Source of the DNA: Siphonodentalium dalli
Taxonomy: Eukaryota; Mollusca; Scaphopoda; Gadilida; Siphonodentaliidae
Assembly (NCBI GenBank): GCA_032622095.1
Contig: CP136061.1
Location: forward strand, 10,493,287 to 10,557,286
DNA: 64,000 nucleotides
Direction: 5' to 3'
Part shown: positions 42,001 to 57,171 of the stretch, one piece after another
Position numbering within the stretch: the first letter of the stretch is position 1
Layout of the letters: each line of letters begins with the position of its first letter
Made by a program: the position numbers and the translations under genes
Notes under the pieces: generated by a model
What the model saw: the letters and a program-made list of their open reading frames with translations, nothing else
Told to the model about the DNA's origin: nothing
Database searches by the model: none

Positions 42001-45000
42001 GGTATGTTACTCACACCGTTAAACTTAACTGATTGTATTGTATAGCGGTATGTTACTCACACCGTTAAACTTAAACGATTGTATTGTATAGCGGTATGTT
42101 ACTCACCACCGTTAAACTTAACTGATTGTATTGTATAGCGGTATGTTACTCACACCGTTAAACTTAAACGATTGTATTGTATAGCGGTATGTTACTCACA
42201 CCGTTAAACTTAACTGATTGTATTGTATAGCGGTATGTTACTCACACCGTTAAACTAAACGATTGTATTGTATAGCGGTATGTTAGCCACACCGTTAAAC
42301 TTAACTGATTGTATTGTATAGCGGTATGTTACTCACACCGTTAAACTTAAACGATTGTATTGTATAGCGGTATGTTACTCACACCGTTAAACTTAACTGA
42401 TTGTATTGTATAGCGGTATGTTACTCACACCGTTAAACTTAAACGATTGTATTGTATAGCGGTATNNNNNNNNNNNNNNNNNNNNNNNNNNNNNNNNNNN
42501 NNNNNNNNNNNNNNNNNNNNNNNNNNNNNNNNNNNNNNNNNNNNNNNNNNNNNNNNNNNNNNNNNCGATTGTATTGTATAGCGGTATGTTACTCACACCG
42601 TTAAACTTAAACGATTGTATTGTATAGCGGTATGTTACTCACACCATTAAACGATTGTATTGTATAGCGGTATGTTACTCACACAGTTAAACTTAAACGA
42701 TTGTATTGTATAGCGGTATGTTACTCACACAGTTAAACTTAAACGATTGTAGTGTATAGCGGTATGTTACTCACACCGTTAAACGATTGTATTGTATAGC
42801 GGTATGTTACTCACACAGTTAAACTTAAACGACTGTATTGTATAGCCGTATGTTACTCACACCGTTAAACTTAAACGATTGTATTGTATAGCGGTATGTT
42901 ACTCGCACCGTTAAACCTAAACGATTGTATTGTATAGCGGTATGTTACTCACACAGTTAAACTTAAACGACTGTATTGTATAGCCGTATGTTACTCACAC
43001 CGTTAAACTTAAACGATTGTATTGTATAGCGGTATGTTACTCGCACCGTTAAACCTAAACGATTGTATTGTATAGCGGTATGTTACTCACACAGTTAAAC
43101 TTAAACGATTGTATTGTATAGCGGTATGGTACTCGCACCGTTAAACCTAAACGATTGTATTGTATAGCGGTATGTTACTCTCACCGTTAAACTTAAACGA
43201 TTGTATTGTATAGCGGTATGTTACTCCACCGTTAAACTTAAACGATTGTATTGTATAGCGGTATGTTACTCACACCGTTTAAACGATTGTATTGTATAGC
43301 GGTATGTTACTCACACCGTTAAACTTAAACGATTGTATTGTATAGCGGTATGTTTCTCATACCGTTAAACTTTAACGATTGTAGTGTATAGCGGTATGTT
43401 ACTCACACCGTTAAACTTAAACGATTGTATTGTATAGCGGAATGTTACTCTCACCGTTAAACTTAAACGATTGTAGTGTATAGCGGTATGTTACTCACAC
43501 AGTTAAACTTAAACGATTGTATTGTATAGCGGTATGTTACTTACACCGTTAAACTTAAACGATTGTATTGTATAGCGGTATGTTACTCACACCGTTAAAC
43601 TTAAACGATTGTATTGTATAGCGGTATGTTACTCACACAGTTAAACTTAAACGATTGTATTGTATAGCGGTATGTTACTCACACAGTTAAACTTAAACGA
43701 TTGTATTGTATAGCGGTATGTTACTCACACCGTTAAACGATTGTATTGTATAGCGGTATGTTACTCACACCGTTAAACTTAAACGATTATATTGTATAGC
43801 GGTATGTTACTCACACTGTTAAACTTAAACGATTGTATTGTATAGCGGTATGTTACTCACACCGTTAAACTTAAACGATTGTATTGTATAGCGGTATGTT
43901 ACTAACACCGTTAAACTTAAACGATTGTATTGTATAGCGGTATGTTACTCACACCGTTAAACTTAAACGATTGTAGTGTATAGCGGTATGTTTCTCACAC
44001 CGTTAAACCTAAACGATTGTATTGTATAGCGGTATGTTACTCACACCGTTAAACTTAAACGATTGTATTGTATAGCGGTATGTTACTCTCACCGTTAAAC
44101 TTAAACGATTGTAGTGTATAAGCGGTATGTTACTCACACAGTTAAACTTAAACGATTGTATTGTATAGCGGTATGTTACTTACACCGTTAAACTTAAACG
44201 ATTGTATTGTATAGCGGTATGTTACTCACACCGTTAAACTTAAACGATTGTATTGTATAGCGGTATGTTACTCACACAGTTAAACTTAAACGATTGTATT
44301 GTATAGCGGTATGTTACCCACACAGTTAAACTTAAACGATTGTATTGTATAGCGGTATGTTACTCACACCGTTAAACGATTGTATTGTATGGCGGTATGT
44401 TACTCACACCGTTAAACTGAAACGATTGTATTGTATAGCGGTATGTTACTCACACCGTTAAACTTAAACGATTGTATGTATAGCGGTATGTTACTCACAC
44501 CGTTAAACTTAAACGATTGTAGTGTATAGCGGTATGTTACTCACACCGTTAAACTTAAACGATTGTATTGTATAGCGGTATGTTACTCACACCGTTAAAC
44601 TTAACGATTGTATTGTATAGCGGTATGTTACTCACACCGTTAAACTTAAACGATTGTATTGTATAGCGGTATGTTACTCACAACGTTAAACTTAAACGAT
44701 TGTATTGTATAGCGGTATGTTACTCACACCGTTAAACTTAAACGATTGTATTGTATAGTGGTATGTTACTCACACCGTTAAACTTAAACGATTGTATTGT
44801 ATAGCGGTATGTTACTCACACAGTTAAACTTAAACGATTGTAGTGTATAGAGGTATGTTACTCACACCGTTAAACTTAAACGATTGTATTGTATAGTGGT
44901 ATGTTACTCACACCGTTAAACTTAAACGATTGTATTGTATAGCGGTATGTTACTCACACAGTTAAAACTTAAACGATTGTAGTGTATAGCGGTATGTTAC

Positions 45001-48000
45001 TCACACCGTTAAACTTAAACGATTGTATTGTATAGCGGTATATTACTCACAACGTTAAACTTAAACGATTGTATTGTATAGCGGTATGTTACTCACCGTT
45101 AAACTTAAACGATTGTATTGTATAGCGGTATGTTACTCACACCGTTAAACTTAAACGATTGTATTGTATAGCGGTATGTTACTCACACCGTTAAACTTAA
45201 ACTATTGTATTGTATAGCGGTATGTTACTCTCACCGTTAAACTTAAACGATTGCTATTGTATAGTGGTATGTTACTCACAACGTTAAACTCAAACTATTG
45301 TATTGTATAGCGGTATGTTACTCTCACCGTTAAACCTAAACGATTGTATTGAATAGCGGTATGTTACTCACAACGTTAAACTTAAACGATTGTATTGTAT
45401 AGCGGTGTGTTACTCACACCGTTAAACTTAAACGATTGTATTGTATAGCGGTATGTTACTCACAACGTTAAACTTAAACGATTGTATTGTATAGCGGTAT
45501 GTTACTCACAACGTTAAACTTAAACTATTGTATTGTATAGCGGTATGTTACTCACAACGTTAAACTTAAACGATTGTATTGTATAGCGGTATGTTACTCA
45601 CAACGTTAAACTTAAACTATTGTATTGTATAGCGGTATGTTACTCTCAACGTTAAACTTAAACGACTGTATTGTATAGCGGTATGTTACTCTCACCGTTA
45701 AACCTAAACGATTGTATTGTATAGCGGTATGTTACTCACAACGTTAAACTTAAACGATTGTATTGTATAGCGGTATGTTACTCACACCGTTAAACTTAAC
45801 GATTGTAGTGTATAGCGGTATGTTACTCACACCGTTAAACTTAAACGATTGTATTGTATAGCGGTATGTTACTCACACAGTTAAACTTAAACGATTGTAG
45901 TGTATAGCGGTATGTTACTCACACCGTTAAACTTAAACGATTGTATTGTATAGCGGTATGTTACTCACACCGTTAAACGATTGTATTGTATAGCGGTATG
46001 TTACTCACACCGTTAAACTTAAACGATTGTAGTGTATAGCGGTATGTTACTCACACAGTTAAACTTAAACGATTGTAGTGTATAGCGGTATGTTACTCAC
46101 ACCGTTAAACTTAAACGATTGTATTGTATAGCGGTATGTTACTCACACCGTTAAACTTAAACGATTGTATTGTATAGCGGTATGTTACTCACACCGTTAA
46201 ACTTAAACGATTGTATTGTATAGTGGTATGTTACTCACACCGTTAAACTTAAACGATTGTAGTGTATAGCGGTATGTTACTCACACCGTTAAACTTAAAC
46301 GATTGTATTGTATAGCGGTATGTTACTCTCACCGTTAAACTTAAACGATTGTAGTGTATAGCGGTATGTTACTCACACCGTTAAACTTAAACGATTGTAG
46401 TGTATAGCGGTATGTTACTCACACCGTTAAACGATTGTATTGTATAGCGGTATGGTACTCACACCGTTAAACTTAAACGATTGTAGTGTATAGCGGTATG
46501 TTACTCACACCGTTAAACTTAAACGATTGTATTGTATAGAGGCATGTTACTCACACCGTTAAACTTAAACGATTGTATTGTATAGCGGTATGTTACTCAC
46601 ACAGTTAAACTTAAACGATTGTAGTGTATAGCGGTATGTTACTCACATCGTTAAACGATTGTATTGTATAGCGGTATGGTACTCACACCGTTAAACTTAA
46701 ATGATTGTATTGTATAGCGGTATGTTACTCACACCGTTAAACTTAACTGATTGTATAGCGGTATGTTACTCACACCGTTAAACGATTGTATTGTATAGCG
46801 GTATGGTACTCACACCGTTAAACTTAAATGATTGTATTGTATAGCGGTATGTTACTCACACCGTTAAACTTAACTGATTGTATAGCGGTATGTTACCCAC
46901 ACCGTTAAACTTAAACGATTGTATTGTATAGCGGTATGTTACTCACACCGTTAAACGATTGTATTGTATAGCGGTATGTTACTCACACCGTTAAACTTAA
47001 ACGATTGTAGTGTATAGCGGTATGTTACTCACACCGTTAAACGATTGTATTGTATAGCGGTATGTTACTCACACCGTTAAACTTAAACGATTGTAGTGTA
47101 TAGCGGTATGTTACTCACACCGCTAAACGATTGTATTGTATAGCGGTATGTTACTCACACCGTTAAACTTAAACGATTGTAGTGTATAGCGGTATGTTAC
47201 TCACACCGTTAAACGATTGTATTGTATAGCGGTATGTTACTCACACCGTTAAACTTAAACGATTGTATTGTATAGCGGTATGTTACTCACACCGTTAAAC
47301 TTAAACGATTGTATTGTATAGCGGTATGTTACTCACACCGTTAAACTTAAACGATTGTATTGTATAGCGGTATGTTACTCACACCGTTAAACTTAACCGA
47401 TTGTATTGTATAGCGGTATATTACTCACACCGTTAAACATAAACGATTGTATTGTATAGCGCTATGTTACTCACACCGTTAAACTTAAACTATTGTATTG
47501 TATAGCGGTATGTTACTCACACCGTTAAACTTAAACGATTGTATTGTATAGCGGTGTGTTACTCTCACCGTTAAACTTAAACTATTGTATTGTATAGCGG
47601 TATGTTACTCACACCGTTAAACGATTGTATTGAATAGCGGTATGTTACTCACACCGTTAAACGATTGTATTGTATAGCGGTATGTTACTCACATCGTTAA
47701 ACTTAAACTATTGTATTGTATAGCGGTATGTTACTCTCACCGTTAAACCTAAACGATTGTATTGTATAGCGGTATGTTACTCACACCGTTAAACTTAAAC
47801 GATTGTATTGTATAGCGGTATGTTACTCACACCGTTAAACTTAACCTATTGTATTGTATAGCGGTATGTTACTCACACCGTTAAACGATTGTATTGTATA
47901 GCGGTATGTTACTCACACCGTTAAACGATTGTATTGTATAGCGGTATGTTACTCTCACCGTTAAACTTAAACTATTGTATTGTATAGCGGTATGTTACTC

Positions 48001-51000
48001 ACACCGTTAAACGATTGTATTGTATAGCGGTATGTTACTCACACCGTTAAACGATTGTATTGTATAGCGGTATGTTACTCACACCGTTAAACTTAAACTA
48101 TTGTATTGTATAGCGGTATGTTACTCACACCGTCCAACTTAAACGATTGTATTGTATAGCGGTATGTTACTCTCACCGTTAAACTTAAACGATTGTATTG
48201 TATAGCGGTATGTTACTCACACCGTTAAACTTAAACGATTGTATTGTATAGCGGTATGTTACTCACACCGTTAAACTTAAATGATTGTATTGTATAGCGG
48301 TATGTTACTCACACCGTTAAACTATTGTATTGTATAGCCGTATGTTACTCTCACCGTTAAACTTAAACGATTGTATTGTATAGCGGTATGTTACTCACAC
48401 CGTTAAACTTAAACGATTGTATTGTATAGCGGTATGTTACCCACACCGTTAAACTTAAACGATTGTATTGTATAGCGGTATGTTACTCACACCGTTAAAC
48501 TTAAACGATTGTATTGTATAGCGGTATGTTACTCAGACCGTTAAACGATTGTATTGTATAGCGGTATGTTACTCACACCGTTAAACTTAAACGATTGTAT
48601 TGTATAGCGGTATGTTACTCACACCGTTAAACTTAAACGATTGTATTGTATAGCGGTATGTTACTCACACCATTAAACGATTGTATTGTATAGCGGTATG
48701 TTACTCACACAGTTAAACTTAAACGATTGTATTGTATAGCGGTATGTTACTCACACAGTTAAACTTAAACGATTGTAGTGTATAGCGGTATGTTACTCAC
48801 ACCGTTAAACGATTGTATTGTATAGCGGTATGTTACTCACACAGTTAAACTTAAACGACTGTATTGTATAGCCGTATGTTACTCACACCGTTAAACTTAA
48901 ACGATTGTATTGTATAGCGGTATGTTACTCGCACCGTTAAACCTAAACGATTGTATTGTATAGCGGTATGTTACTCACACAGTTAAACTTAAACGACTGT
49001 ATTGTATAGCCGTATGTTACTCACACCGTTAAACTTAAACGATTGTATTGTATAGCGGTATGTTACTCGCACCGTTAAACCTAAACGATTGTATTGTATA
49101 GCGGTATGTTACTCACACAGTTAAACTTAAACGATTGTATTGTATAGCGGTATGGTACTCGCACCGTTAAACCTAAACGATTGTATTGTATAGCGGTATG
49201 TTACTCTCACCGTTAAACTTAAACGATTGTATTGTATAGCGGTATGTTACTCACACCGTTAAACTTAAACGATTGTATTGTATAGCGGTATGTTACTCAC
49301 ACCGTTAAACGATTGTATTGTATAGCGGTATGTTACTCACACCGTTAAACTTAAACGATTGTATTGTATAGCGGTATGTTTCTCATACCGTTAAACTTTA
49401 ACGATTGTAGTGTATAGCGGTATGTTACTCACACCGTTAAACTTAAACGATTGTATTGTATAGCGGAATGTTACTCTCACCGTTAAACTTAAACGATTGT
49501 AGTGTATAGCGGTATGTTACTCACACAGTTAAACTTAAACGATTGTATTGTATAGCGGTATGTTACTTACACCGTTAAACTTAAACGATTGTATTGTATA
49601 GCGGTATGTTACTCACACCGTTAAACTTAAACGATTGTATTGTATAGCGGTATGTTACTCACACAGTTAAACTTAAACGATTGTATTGTATAGCGGTATG
49701 TTACTCACACAGTTAAACTTAAACGATTGTATTGTATAGCGGTATGTTACTCACACCGTTAAACGATTGTATTGTATAGCGGTATGTTACTCACACCGTT
49801 AAACTTAAACGATTATATTGTATAGCGGTATGTTACTCACACTGTTAAACTTAAACGATTGTATTGTATAGCGGTATGTTACTCACACCGTTAAACTTAA
49901 ACGATTGTATTGTATAGCGGTATGTTACTAACACCGTTAAACTTAAACGATTGTATTGTATAGCGGTATGTTACTCACACCGTTAAACTTAAACGATTGT
50001 AGTGTATAGCGGTATGTTTCTCACACCGTTAAACCTAAACGATTGTATTGTATAGCGGTATGTTACTCACACCGTTAAACTTAAACGATTGTATTGTATA
50101 GCGGTATGTTACTCTCACCGTTAAACTTAAACGATTGTAGTGTATAGCGGTATGTTACTCACACAGTTAAACTTAAACGATTGTATTGTATAGCGGTATG
50201 TTACTTACACCGTTAAACTTAAACGATTGTATTGTATAGCGGTATGTTACTCACACCGTTAAACTTAAACGATTGTATTGTATAGCGGTATGTTACTCAC
50301 ACAGTTAAACTTAAACGATTGTATTGTATAGCGGTATGTTACCCACACAGTTAAACTTAAACGATTGTATTGTATAGCGGTATGTTACTCACACCGTTAA
50401 ACGATTGTATTGTATGGCGGTATGATACTCACACCGTTAAACTTAAACGATTGTATTGTATAGCGGTATGTTACTCACACTGTTAAACTTAAACGATTGT
50501 ATTGTATAGCGGTATGTTACTCACACCGTTAAACTTAAACGATTGTATTGTATAGCGGTATGTTACTCACACCGTTAATCTTAAACGATTGTATTGTATA
50601 GCGGTATGTTACTCACACCGTTAAACTTAAACGATTGTAGTGTATCGCGGTATGTTACTCACACCGTTAAACCTAAACGATTGTATTGTCTAGCGGTATG
50701 TTACTCACACCGTTAAACTTAAACGATTGTATTGTATAGCGGTATGTTACTCACACCGTTAAACTTAAACGATTGTATTGTATAGCGGTATGTTACTCAC
50801 ACCGTTAAACTTAAACGATTGTATTGTAGAGCGGTATGTTACTCACACCGTTAAACTTAAACGATTGTATTGTATAGCGGTATGTTACTCACACCGTTAA
50901 ACTTAAACGATTGTATTGTATAGCGGTATGTTACTCACACCGTTAAACTTAAACGATTGTAGTGTATAGCGGTATGTTACTCACACCGTTAAACTTAAAC

Positions 51001-54000
51001 GATTGTATTGTATAGCGGTATGTTACTCACACCGTTAGACCTAAACGATTGTATTGTATAGCGGTATGTTACTCACACCGTTAAACTTAAACGATTGTAT
51101 TGTATAGCGGTATGTTACTCACACCGTTAAACTTAAACGATTGTATTGTATAGCGGTATGTTACTCACACCGTTAAACTTAAACGATTGTATTGTATAGC
51201 GGTATGTTACTCTCACCGTTAAACCTAAACGATTGTATTGTATAGCGGTATGTTACTCACACCGTTAAACTTAAACGATTGTATTGTATAGCGGTATGTT
51301 ACTCTCACCGTTAAACCTAAACGATTGTATTGTATAGCGGTATGTTACTCACACCGTTAAACTTAAACGATTGTATTGTATAGCGGTATGTTACTCACAC
51401 CGTTAAACTTAAACGATTGTATTGTATAGCGCTATGTTACTCACACCGTTAAACTTAAACGATTGTATTGTATAGCGGTATGTTACTCACACCGTTAAAC
51501 TTAAACGATTGTATTGTATAGCGGTATGTTACTCACACCGTTAAACTTAAACGATTGTATTGTATAGCGGTATGTTACTCACAACGTTAAACTTAAACGA
51601 TTGTATTGTATAGCGGTATGTTACTCACACCGTTAAACGATTGTATTGTATAGCGGTATGTTACTCACACCGTTAAACTTAAATGATTGTATTGTCTAGC
51701 GGTATGTTACTCACACCGTTAAACTTAAACGATTGTATTGTATAGCGGTATGTTACTCGCACCGTTAAACCTAAACGATTGTATTGTATAGCGGTATGTT
51801 ACTCACACCGTTAAACTTAAACGATTGTATTGTATAGCGGTATGTTACTCACACCGTTAAACTTAAACGATTGTATTGTATAGCGGTATGTTACTCACAC
51901 CGTTAAACTTAAACGATTGTATTGTATAGCGGTATGTTACTCTCACCGTTAAACCTAAACGATTGTATTGTATAGCGGTATGTTATTCACACCGTTTAAC
52001 TTAAACGATTGTATTGTATAGCGGTATGTTACTCTCACCGTTAAACCTAAACGATTGTATTGTATAGCGGTATGTTACTCACACCGTTAAACTTAAACGA
52101 TTGTATTGTATAGCGGTATGTTACTCTCACCGTTAAACTTAAACGATTGTATTGTATAGCGCTATGTTACTCACATCGTTAAACTTAAACGATTGTATTG
52201 TATAGCGGTATGTTAATCACACCGTTAAACCTAAACGATTGTATTGTATAGCGGTATGTTACTCACACCGTTAAACTTAAACGATTGTATTGTATAGCGG
52301 TATGTTACTCTCACCGTTAAACTTAAACGATTGTATTGTATAGCGCTATGTTACTCACACCGTTAAACTTAAGCGATTGTATTGTATAGCGGTATGTTAC
52401 TCACACCGTTAAACTTAAACGATTGTATTGTATAGCGCTATGTTACTCACACCGTTAAACTTAAACGATTGTATTGTATAGCGGTATGTTACTCACACCG
52501 TTAAGCTTAAACGATTGTATTGTATAGCGGTATGTTACTCACACCGTTAAACTTAAACGATTGTATTGTATAGCGGTATATTACTCACACCGTTAAACTT
52601 AAACGATTGTATTGTATAGCGGTATGTTACTCACACCGTTAAACTTAAACGATTGTATTGTATAGCGGTATGTTACTCTCACCGTTAAACCTAAACGATT
52701 GTATTGTATAGCGGTATGTTACTCACACCGTTAAACTTAAACGATTGTATTGTATAGCGGTATGTTACTCTCACCGTTAAACCTAAACGATTGTATTGTA
52801 TAGCGGTATGTTACTCACACCGTTAAACCTAAACGATTGTATTGTATAGCGGTATGTTACTCACACCGTTAAACTTAAACGATTGTATTGTATAGCGGTA
52901 TGTTACTCACAACGTTAAACTTAAACGATTGTACTGTATAGCGGTATGTTACTCACAACGTTAAACTTAAACGATTGTATTGTATAGCGGTATTTTACTC
53001 TCACCGTTAAACCTAAACGATTGTATTGTATAGCGGTATGTTACTCACACCGTTAAACTTAAACGATTGTATTGTATAGCGGTATGTTACTCACAACGTT
53101 AAACTTAAACGATTGTATTGTATAGCGGTATGTTACTCACACCGTTAAACTTAAACGATTGTATTGTATAGCGGTATGTTACTCACACCGTTAAACTTAA
53201 ACGATTGTATTGTATAGCGGTATGTTACTCACACCGTTAAACCTAAACGATTGTATTGTATAGCGGTAGGTTACTCACACCGTTAAACTTAAACGATTGT
53301 ATTGTATAGCGGTATGTTACTCACAACGTTAAACTTAAACGATTGTATTGTATAGCGGTATGTTACTCACACCGTTAAACTTAAACGATTGCATTGTATA
53401 GCGGTATGTTACTCACACCGTTAAACTTAAACGATTGTATTGTATAGCGGTATGTTACTCACACCGTTAAACTTAAACGATTGTATTGTATAGCGGTATG
53501 TTACTCACACCGTTAAACTTAAACGATTGTATTGTATAGCGGTATGTTACTCACACCGTTAAACTTAAACGATTGTATTGTATAGCGGTATGTTACTCGC
53601 ACCGTTAAACCTAAACGATTGTATTGTATAGCGGTATGTTACTCAAACCGTTAAACTTAAACGATTGTATTGTATAGCGGTATGTTACTCACACAGTTAA
53701 ACTTAAACGATTGTATTGTATAGCGGTGTGTTACTCACACCGTTAAACCTAAACGACTGTATTGTATATCGGTATGTTACTCACACCGTTAAACTTAAAC
53801 GATTGTATTGTATAGCGGTATGTTACTCACACCGTTAAACTTAAACGATTGTATTGTATAGCGGTATGTTACTCACACCGTTAAACTTAAATGATTGTAT
53901 TGTATAGCGGTATGTTACTCTCACCGTTAAACCTAAACGATGATATTGTATAGCGGTATGTTACTCACACCGTTAAACTTAAACGATTGTATTGTATAGC

Positions 54001-55141
54001 GGTATGTTACTCTCACCGTTAAACCTAAACGATTGTATTGTATAGCGGTATGTTACTCACACCGTTAAACCTAAACGATTGTATTGTATAGTGGTATGTT
54101 ACTCACACCGTTAAACTTAAACGATTGTATTGTATAGCGGTATGTTACTCACAACGTTAAACTTAAACGATTGTATTGTATAGCGGTATGTTACTCTCAC
54201 CATTAATCCTAAACGATTGTATTGTATAGCGGTATGTTACTCACACCGTTAAACTTAAACGATTGTATTGTATAGCGGTATGTTACTCACAACGTTAAAC
54301 TTAAACGATTGTATTGTATAGCGGTATGTTACTCACACCGTTAAACTTAAACGATTGTATTGTATAGCGGTATGTTACTCACACCGTTAAACTTAAACGA
54401 TTGTATTGTATAGCGGTATGTTACTCACACCGTTAAACCTAAACGATTGTATTGTATAGCGGTAGGTTACTCACACCGTTAAACTTAAACGATTGTATTG
54501 TCTAGCGGTATGTTACTCACAACGTTAAACTTAAACGATTGTATTGTATAGCGGTATGTTACTCACACGTTAAACTTAAACGATTGTATTGTATAGCGGT
54601 ATGTTACTCACACCGTTAAACTTAAACGATTGTATTGTATAGCGGTATGTTACTCACACCGTTAAACTTAAACGATTGTATTGTATAGCGGTATGTTACT
54701 CACACCGTTAAACCTAAACGATTGTATTGTATAGCGGTATGTTACTCACACCGTTAAACTTAAACGATTGTATTGTATAGCGGTATGTTACTCACACCGT
54801 TAAACTTAAACGATTGTATTGTACAGCGGTATGTTACTCACACCGTTAAACGATTGTATTGTATAGCAGTATGTTACTCACACCGTTAAACCTAAACGAT
54901 TGTATTGTATAGCGGTATGTTACTCACACCGTTAAACTTAAACGATTGTATTGTATAGCGGTATGTTACTCACAACGTTAAACTTAAACGATTGTATTGT
55001 ATAGCGGTATGTTACTCACACCGTTAAACTTAAACGATTGTATTGTATAGCGGTATGTTACTCACACCGTTAAACTTAAACGATTGTATTGTATAGCGGT
55101 ATGTTACTCACACCGTTAAACTTAAACGATTGTATTGTATA
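27017..55141. repeat. 46-bp satellite array, block 1 (28 kb, with gap)
   Basis: The monomer is CGATTGTATTGTATAGCGGT, then ATGTTACTCACACCG, then TTAAACTTAAA (46 bp). A common 40-bp form lacks CTTAAA. Frequent variants are TAACTG for TAAACG, ACCCAC for ACTCAC, GCGCTATG for GCGGTATG, GTAGTG for GTATTG and ACAGTT for ACCGTT. About 600 monomers fit. At the left edge the first two units carry CGCAGAAAGAAA where others have CTTAAA. Blocks are duplicated at larger scale (5,194 and 4,323 bp steps on the left of the gap; 6,026 bp on the right). No gene is present. Confidence 0.97.
42466..42565. other. Assembly gap (100 N)
   Basis: Exactly 100 N inside the satellite, a conventional placeholder for a gap of unknown size. 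The variant types differ on the two sides: TAACTG forms are common to the left and ACAGTT and GCACCG forms to the right. Confidence 0.99.
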
Positions 55142-56700
55142 TAGTGTAGTGACTTAGCGACAAAATTTTGTCATATCGGAACGGACTGGCCAAAAGTGCC
55201 ATTTTTTTATATTATGTCAAGTTAGGTGTGCTCTTTCAGAAAGTGAACTAGAAACAGGTTTCTGATCAATATTAACCCTTGTTTCCAGTATAAATCCAAG
55301 ATGGCGGCCAAATTCAATCATTATTTCACCATGACGTTCCAACTGGTATACAATTTAAGGCACATGCATAATAAAGGCGTCATTCCATCCGGCATTGTCA
55401 TATTTTGAAGATATTAGCAATCCAGGCTGACCAAATTTGAAAATTATCACTTTTTGGACCAAAAGCATGAAATTTTGTCATAAAATCATTCTCGTTTCAA
55501 TTATTTCTGAATAATAAACAGACAATTTCTCAAAACTGTTTCAGTGCAGATCAACGGTTAAGATCTTACAAATTTCCGAATAGTATACTGCAAACAAAAT
55601 ATACAATATCTAGGACAAATTCGTAACCATATTTTGGACATTTTGGATTATGTTAACCCTCACCCCAAAAATCATGAATTTTTTTTTTGTGATAAACATC
55701 CGATAGAACATGGATGCGAATCTATAAAGGGCACTATTCGATCACATTTCTAAATACTGTAATTGTGATTACACACACAATGACCAAAGTTGAAAGTTAC
55801 AACTTTTTCGACTAAAATATGCAATTTGGTAAGAAAATCCTCGTCATTTCAAATATTTTGGTCCAATAATTGGTCATTTACACATAGGATATTTACGATA
55901 GTTCAAAATGTTTGGTCTTAAATGTTTTGGACATATATACTGAAAACAATGAATACATTTTCTGTGGTTAATATGTAACAACGTTTCAGAAAATGTGGTT
56001 TATGTTACCCCTCACCCCAAAAATCACGAAAATGTGACTTGGTTGTAAAGATTCAATAAATCTTTGGTTAAATCTTATAAAGTGAGTTTGTCGATGACAA
56101 TTAGTCATATATTGTTATGTAACAATCTCATTGACAGTATACTGTTTAAATTTACAATTGTATGCCTAATAACAGCTATATTTTATGGTAAAATAACCAT
56201 CATTTCAAATATTTTCAACCAATATATGGGCAATTTCTCAAACATTTCCCAAGATCGTATACCACATGCGGCCTTGAAAGTTTCGAAAATGACTGTCGAA
56301 TGAATACAACACCTTTAAAGGTGAATACATGTCATGTCTTGGTGAAATAGAATAAAATTCTAAAAATCTATTATACCATAAATAATTTGAAGGTTTTGAC
56401 TTATATAATCTACAAATGTAGCATACAAGAGGGGGTATATATAGACATGTAGTTCAGATCACAACTTTAATTTGTCTATCAATAATAAACATAACATAAA
56501 GATGGTCTATCTTTGTTTATACTCTGTTCTTAAATTCACGTTTGTTATGTTGTACCTGTATAACTATAATGTGCACAGTCTGATCATACCAGCAGATATA
56601 TAGCAACTCATAGATTGTCATGTTATAATCACCGGTGACCATGTTGATACATTGAACAAATATTTTAGGCATTCTTAATATCACAATTACAACTGCATAA

Positions 56701-56904
56701 TTATGAGCATGGTAAATCAGCTATTGCACATTCGCACCTGTTACAAGTTTGGGATTTGCAACAACACTTGATGAGTTCTGAACACGCAGCTGCAGCTTCT
56801 GGTAATGTAGTCCACCATGGTTTACATCCATGATCTTCAACTGTCCATTCCCAGTCATGCGGGCCATGTATTGGAATTGTTATGTCATGACAAGTGTACC
56901 ACAA
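56701..56904 (-). pseudogene. Left-arm copy: C-terminal Cys-rich part of transposon-associated protein
   Basis: The minus-strand frame reads DWEWTVEDHGCKPWWTTLPE and then ACSELIKCCCKSQTCNRCEC. From memory this matches the C-terminal, cysteine-rich end of a large unnamed protein family common in cnidarian and mollusc genomes. The same ending occurs on the plus strand in the right arm (58,480-58,570), as expected if the gene end lies in the inverted repeat. It follows the segment at 57172-57819 in the right order for one gene, with a gap of about 270 bases lacking a clear frame. Confidence 0.5.
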
Positions 56905-57171
56905 TCCTGTCTGGTTTATGGCTCATTTCATATGCTGTATTAGGGCCCCTTTTGAGCGACAAGTTTTGGAGAATTCTCTTCATATGCCTCGTTATCAGCA
57001 ACTTTTGACAACCGTTGTTATAATTAATGGTAATGAAATGTTCGAGTTCTTTGAAAATATATGAGGACTAATCTAGTTGAATAAAAGGTTGATTCGCCTA
57101 TAGAAGAAATGTACATGTATCTGTGATAACGGGATAATATTTCCATGCTATCCAGAAACGTTTTCTGCCCT

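Noticed and set aside
42393-42596. Open frame on the minus strand
   Set aside because: It spans the 100-N gap and satellite monomers.
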